Shown here piece by piece: positions 22,708 through 26,323 of a stretch of 26,323 bases of DNA. This DNA is from Microbacteriaceae bacterium (GTDB taxonomy: Bacteria > Actinomycetota > Actinomycetes > Actinomycetales > Microbacteriaceae). The notes beneath the pieces are model-generated. The model made no database searches. It had not been told where the DNA came from and saw only the letters and a program-made list of their open reading frames with translations. The stretch spans positions 1 through 26,323 of the forward strand of contig CANGJO010000005.1 in the NCBI GenBank assembly GCA_947454285.1, read 5' to 3'. The position numbers and the translations under genes were made by a program. Position 1 is the stretch's first letter, and each line of letters starts with the position of its first letter.

Positions 22708-23397
22708 GTGGCTTACTTCATTCTCAAGTCCCTAATTCTTGGCCCACTTTTGCGTGTGCTCTTTCGCCCGTGGGTGCGCGGCATGGAAAACATTCCAGCT
22801 ACCGGCCCGGTAATTTTGGCCAGCAATCACCTGTCGTTTTCTGACTCAATCTTTTTGCCGCTGCAGTCCCGTCGACCAGTGGTTTTCCTAGCGAAAAGCG
22901 AATACTTCACCGGCAAGGGAATCAAAGGCGCATTAACCCGATGGTTTTTCAAAGCAACCGGACAGCTTCCTATCGATAGAAGTGGTGGCAAGGCATCCGA
23001 GGCTTCACTTAACACCGGTTTGAAGGTTTTGTCGCAGGGGCAGGTGCTTGGCATTTACCCGGAAGGCACTCGCAGCCCAGACGGACGTTTGTATCGCGGT
23101 CGCACTGGAATCGCGCGAATGGTTTTGGAATCAAAAGTACCGGTAATTCCGGTTGCCATGATTGACACTGAAAAAGTGCAGCCAATCGGAAAGCGTCTGC
23201 CGCGCATTCGTCGCATTGGAATTGTGGTTGGCACACCATTAGATTTCTCAAGATTTGACGGCATGGAAGGTGACCGCATTGTGCTTCGCGCGGTGACCGA
23301 TGAAATCATGTATGAGCTCCGATTGCTCAGCGGTCAAGAATATGTCGACGCCTACGCGTCTTCGGTCAAAGAAAAACGAGCTCGTCTCGCTAGATAG
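22708..23397 (+). CDS. 1-acyl-glycerol-3-phosphate acyltransferase (PlsC family)
   Basis: PlsC-type enzymes add the second acyl chain to lysophosphatidic acid, giving phosphatidic acid, the precursor used by PgsA upstream in this window. The 229-residue protein has one hydrophobic N-terminal segment (about 3-20), the catalytic H-x4-D motif NHLSFSD (H41, D46), the substrate-binding YPEGTRS (residues 118-123) and the downstream VPVIPVAM. The GTG at 22708 has a strong GGAGG site; the in-frame TTG at 22681 would add nine residues upstream of that site and is rejected. Twelve bases separate it from aroG. Some members of this family acylate other lipids, so the acceptor is not certain. Confidence 0.9.
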   Translation: MAYFILKSLILGPLLRVLFRPWVRGMENIPATGPVILASNHLSFSDSIFLPLQSRRPVVFLAKSEYFTGKGIKGALTRWFFKATGQLPIDRSGGKASEASLNTGLKVLSQGQVLGIYPEGTRSPDGRLYRGRTGIARMVLESKVPVIPVAMIDTEKVQPIGKRLPRIRRIGIVVGTPLDFSRFDGMEGDRIVLRAVTDEIMYELRLLSGQEYVDAYASSVKEKRARLAR

Positions 23398-23409
23398 GGA
23401 AGTTACAGA

Positions 23410-24771
23410 ATGAATGATCCAATAGTTGCAGCTGATCCGGCAGTTCTTGCTGGGCTAGACAACTATCTAAAGCTTCCTGCTGCTCAGCAACCAACCTGGC
23501 CAGATGCAGGTGCGGTAGCCGACGTTCGTGCCGAACTTGCCAAGATGCCACCACTTGTTTTTGCCGGTGAAGTAGACATCTTGCGCGACCGCCTGGCAGC
23601 GGCTGCCTCAGGTAAGGCCTTCTTGTTGCAGGGTGGTGACTGCGCCGAAACTTTTGCCGATGCAACGGCCGATCGCATTCGAAACCGTGTAAAGACCTTG
23701 CTGCAGATGGCGGTAGTGCTTACCTATGGTGCTTCTATGCCGGTTATCAAAATGGGCCGTATGGCTGGCCAGTTTGCCAAGCCACGTTCAAGCGATAACG
23801 AAACACGCGGCGATGTGACTCTGCCTGCATTCCGTGGCGACATCGTTAATGGTTACGACTTCACTGCCGAGGCACGCATCCCAGATCCACAGCGCATGTT
23901 GAAGGCGTACCACACCTCAGCTTCTACATTGAACTTGATTCGCGCATTCACTCAGGGCGGCTTTGCCGACTTGCGTTCGGTGCACGAATGGAACCGCGGC
24001 TTTGCTAACAACCCGGCAAACGAGCGCTACCTATCCTTGGCTCAAGAAATCGATCGCGCAATTAAGTTCATGGCTGCTTGCGGCGCTGACTTCAACGAAC
24101 TGCGCACCACAGAGTTCTACACCAGCCACGAAGGTTTGTTGATGGACTACGAGCGTCCGCTAACCAGAATTGATTCACGCACTGGCAACCCATACATCAC
24201 CTCAGGTCACTTCATCTGGATCGGTGAGCGCACCCGTCAAATGGATCACGCACACGTTGATTACCTATCACGCGTTCGCAACCCTATCGGTGTGAAACTT
24301 GGTCCAACCACTCAGGTGGAAGACGTGGTTGAACTAATTGAGCGCCTAGACCCTAACCGCGAGCCAGGCCGCCTAACCTTTATCACTCGCATGGGTGCGG
24401 GAAAGATTCGCGAAGAACTTCCTAAGTTGGTTGAAGCTGTTCGTGATTCAGACGCCAACCCACTGTGGATCACCGACCCAATGCACGGTAACGGCATCAC
24501 CACCAAGAACGGTTACAAGTCACGTCGCTTCGATGATGTGATGGACGAAGTTCGTGGCTTCTTTGAAGTGCACAAGGCCGCTGGAACATTCCCTGGTGGT
24601 GTTCACGTTGAACTAACCGGTGACGATGTTGCCGAATGCCTTGGTGGTTCTGAGCAGATCGACGAGGCAAGTCTTGAAGAGCGATACGAATCACTTTGCG
24701 ATCCTCGACTAAACCACATGCAGTCACTTGAACTTGCATTCCTAGTTGCAGAGCAACTGGCCAAGCGTTAG
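23410..24771 (+). CDS. aroG: 3-deoxy-7-phosphoheptulonate synthase, class II
   Basis: DAHP synthase joins phosphoenolpyruvate and erythrose 4-phosphate, the first step of aromatic synthesis that feeds AroH and TyrA elsewhere in the window. The 453-residue sequence is of the class II (plant-like) type found in mycobacteria. It shows LLQGGDCAETFADA with the metal-binding cysteine, AGQFAKPRS, the block GERTRQMDHAHVDYLSRVRNPIGVKLGP read in parts, ITDPMHGNG, ELTGDDVAECLGG and the C-terminal CDPRLNHMQSLELAFLVAE. A short AGGGA lies ahead of the ATG. A strong hairpin terminator follows the stop by nine bases. Synteny with a downstream opposite-strand kinase matches the aroG-pknL region of mycobacteria. 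Confidence 0.96.
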   Translation: MNDPIVAADPAVLAGLDNYLKLPAAQQPTWPDAGAVADVRAELAKMPPLVFAGEVDILRDRLAAAASGKAFLLQGGDCAETFADATADRIRNRVKTLLQMAVVLTYGASMPVIKMGRMAGQFAKPRSSDNETRGDVTLPAFRGDIVNGYDFTAEARIPDPQRMLKAYHTSASTLNLIRAFTQGGFADLRSVHEWNRGFANNPANERYLSLAQEIDRAIKFMAACGADFNELRTTEFYTSHEGLLMDYERPLTRIDSRTGNPYITSGHFIWIGERTRQMDHAHVDYLSRVRNPIGVKLGPTTQVEDVVELIERLDPNREPGRLTFITRMGAGKIREELPKLVEAVRDSDANPLWITDPMHGNGITTKNGYKSRRFDDVMDEVRGFFEVHKAAGTFPGGVHVELTGDDVAECLGGSEQIDEASLEERYESLCDPRLNHMQSLELAFLVAEQLAKR

Positions 24772-24780
24772 GGAAAAATA

Positions 24781-24813
24781 AAAAATCCCCGGGTAGATTG
24801 CCTGGGGATTTTT
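24781..24813. terminator. Bidirectional rho-independent terminator between aroG and the kinase gene
   Basis: The arms AATCCCCGGG and CCTGGGGATT form a ten-base-pair stem (one G-T wobble) around a seven-base loop TAGATTG. An A run precedes and a T run of seven follows, so the hairpin works in both directions. It ends exactly where the kinase stop codon begins and is the only strong terminator seen in the window. Confidence 0.9.
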
Positions 24814-26323
24814 TTATTTGGTTGAGATGGTGATTGAATCGCCCACACGCACCTGAGTGCCAGCTGCCGAGCTTTGACGCTTGATAGCAACAACACCCCA
24901 CTTGGTGGTCAGTTGATCGGTGTTCACAATTACTCTTAGGCCAAGGGCTTCAAGCGCTGACTTACCGGCAAGCACTGTCTGGCCAATCATGTTGGGCATC
25001 GTGACAATATTTGGGCCCTTAGAAACAACTAGGTTCACCGTGCCGTCTTTGCCCAACGGCTGAGTCTGTGGAACCAAGCTGATCACTTGACCGGCAGGCA
25101 CGGTGTCGCTGTAGTCCTCAGTGATTTCATTGATCTTGAGGCCCACGGTTTCGATTGCCTTTACCGCGGTTTCTTGATCAAGACCGGTGACCATTGGAAT
25201 GGCACCAAGTGAAACGTAAATATCGATTCGGCTGGTTTCCGGAATCCTGGTTCCATCGGCGCCAAGGTAATCAAATACTTCGCCAAGGGGTGCTTCATTG
25301 AACACCGATTTAACTTCGCCAAGCGTGAAACCAGTCTTTATGATTTCGGCAGTTGCCTCGGCAAGGTTCATGCCCTTTAGGTTTGGTGCTGCAACCAGAC
25401 TTGGTCCCGAGGAAACAAAAATTGTGACTTTGCCACCAAAAAAGAACGAGCCGGCAGGCGGTTCGGTTCGAATAACAAGACCCTTGCCAACCGTTGGCGA
25501 GGATTCTTCGGCGATGGCAATGCTGGCCTTCAAGTTAGACAAGGTGATTTGAGCTTCATCGGTAGTTCGGCTGGTGAGGTTCGGAATGATATTCAAACCG
25601 CCAGGACCACTGCTAAACCACCAGCCTGATCCACCGCCAAGCAAAACAACTAGCAGCGTTGCAATCAAAATCTTGAGGCCGCGACGGTTTCTGCCCAGCT
25701 CTTCCAGGGCTGAAATTTGATCATCGGCGAGGTTGAAGTTTTCGAAGACGGCCGTTTCGTTTCCCGCACCAAGACCGCTCAGCACCTGCGTGCTGTTTGA
25801 ATCAAGTTGGCTCACCGCATCTGGGTTCAAAACCTGAGTTGCATCGCTTGCCATCGGCATAACCGTCGTTGCGTTTAGGTCTTTCTGCGGCAAGGCAGGG
25901 ATTCCAATTGCGGTGTCACCACGGCCTGCTTTTAGCTCGGCCTTGGCGCGTTGCACCACGGCCAGTAGTTCAACTGCATCGTTTGGTCGGTGGGCTGCAT
26001 CGCGCGCAGTTGCCCAGAGCACAAGTTCATCAAGTAGGGGAGGAACCTGTGGATTGAACTTTGACGGGGCAGGCACATTGTCGTTCGCGTGTTGGTACGC
26101 AATTTGAACTGCCTGTTCGCCCTCGAATGGTTGGCGACCTGCCAGCATTTCGAACAGCATGATTCCAGCGGCATAGACATCGCTTCTGGCATCGGCAGTC
26201 CCACGCATCACCAGTTCTGGTGAAAGATATGCCACAGTGCCAACTAGCGAACCGGTTGACGTGTTGTTATCAATGTCGCGAGCCAATCCAAAGTCACCAA
26301 GCTTGATGCGACCATCGTTGGCA
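24814..26323 (-). CDS. PASTA-domain serine/threonine protein kinase (PknB/PknL type), N-terminus outside window
   Basis: A membrane-bound Ser/Thr kinase whose N-terminal lobe lies beyond the right edge; 502 residues are visible. Reading inward: the DFG motif (GDFGLARD), a Thr-rich activation loop, GTVAYLSPE, and SDVYAAGIMLFEMLAGRQPF of the C-lobe; a polar juxtamembrane linker of about 80 residues with repeated T-x-V motifs; one membrane segment (LKILIATLLVVLLGGG); then four PASTA repeats outside the cell, each about 65 residues, expected to sense peptidoglycan fragments. Numbered from the TTG at 26286, the linker spans about 120-200, the membrane segment 203-224 and the PASTA repeats 231-490. 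The place opposite aroG matches PknL in mycobacteria and corynebacteria; PASTA domains alone would suggest PknB, so the symbol is left open. Confidence 0.93.
   Translation of the reverse strand, partial: ANDGRIKLGDFGLARDIDNNTSTGSLVGTVAYLSPELVMRGTADARSDVYAAGIMLFEMLAGRQPFEGEQAVQIAYQHANDNVPAPSKFNPQVPPLLDELVLWATARDAAHRPNDAVELLAVVQRAKAELKAGRGDTAIGIPALPQKDLNATTVMPMASDATQVLNPDAVSQLDSNSTQVLSGLGAGNETAVFENFNLADDQISALEELGRNRRGLKILIATLLVVLLGGGSGWWFSSGPGGLNIIPNLTSRTTDEAQITLSNLKASIAIAEESSPTVGKGLVIRTEPPAGSFFFGGKVTIFVSSGPSLVAAPNLKGMNLAEATAEIIKTGFTLGEVKSVFNEAPLGEVFDYLGADGTRIPETSRIDIYVSLGAIPMVTGLDQETAVKAIETVGLKINEITEDYSDTVPAGQVISLVPQTQPLGKDGTVNLVVSKGPNIVTMPNMIGQTVLAGKSALEALGLRVIVNTDQLTTKWGVVAIKRQSSAAGTQVRVGDSITISTK

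Noticed and set aside
1..26323. CRISPR arrays, tRNA or rRNA genes, insertion sequences
   Set aside because: No spaced direct repeats, no cloverleaf-like segments in the short gaps, and no transposase-like protein were found.

Overview
This window is a stretch of core chromosome from an actinobacterium. The best guess is a small-genome member of the Microbacteriaceae (the freshwater Luna/Rhodoluna/Aquiluna type). That lineage is inferred, not proven, from three things: gene order matching the high-GC Gram-positives (recN-pyrG-nudix-xerD-parA-scpA-scpB-rluB-cmk-der; pgsA-garA-merR-merR; fadD15-glucokinase-plsC-aroG-kinase), base composition that looks only moderately GC-rich, and very tight packing with overlapping genes. 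I see no tRNA, rRNA, CRISPR array, insertion sequence or prophage. No gap between genes exceeds about 160 bases.

Layout. Positions 1-824 hold the end of recN. Positions 898-4086 hold pyrG, a Nudix ADP-ribose pyrophosphatase and xerD. Positions 4175-10890 form one long operon-like run: an orphan ParA ATPase, scpA, scpB, rluB, aroH-type chorismate mutase, tyrA, cmk and der, with overlaps of 1 to 17 bases at most junctions. Positions 10948-13405 hold pgsA, the FHA protein garA and two MerR regulators. A second ParA-type ATPase (13402-14481) runs leftward, tail to tail with the second merR. Positions 14551-19759 hold pyruvate carboxylase, an EspI-like MinD-type ATPase and peptide deformylase. A long-chain acyl-CoA ligase (fadD15 type) runs leftward at 19749-21572. 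Divergent from it are a ROK glucokinase, a PlsC acyltransferase and class II DAHP synthase (21688-24771). A strong hairpin terminator separates these from a leftward PASTA-domain serine/threonine kinase that runs off the right edge.

How the genes fit together. One group serves chromosome maintenance and segregation (RecN, XerD, ParA, ScpA/ScpB). Aromatic biosynthesis is represented at its entry (DAHP synthase) and at the tyrosine branch (AroH, TyrA). Central carbon and lipid metabolism is represented by pyruvate carboxylase, glucokinase, FadD, PlsC and PgsA. A signalling pair, GarA and a PASTA kinase, may connect to carbon flux.

Most of the window is ordinary housekeeping DNA and I do not see a wholly new system. 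The points most worth following are: (1) a T-x-V-hydrophobic motif repeated four times in the juxtamembrane linker of the kinase, one copy of which reads the same (T-A-V-F) as the presumed phosphosite of GarA in this window; (2) three different ParA/MinD-type ATPases within 15 kb, one resembling the ESX-linked EspI, with neither ParB nor ESX genes nearby; (3) a 27-base inverted repeat between fadD15 and glucokinase; (4) several promoters placed so that the transcript would begin at the start codon (leaderless).
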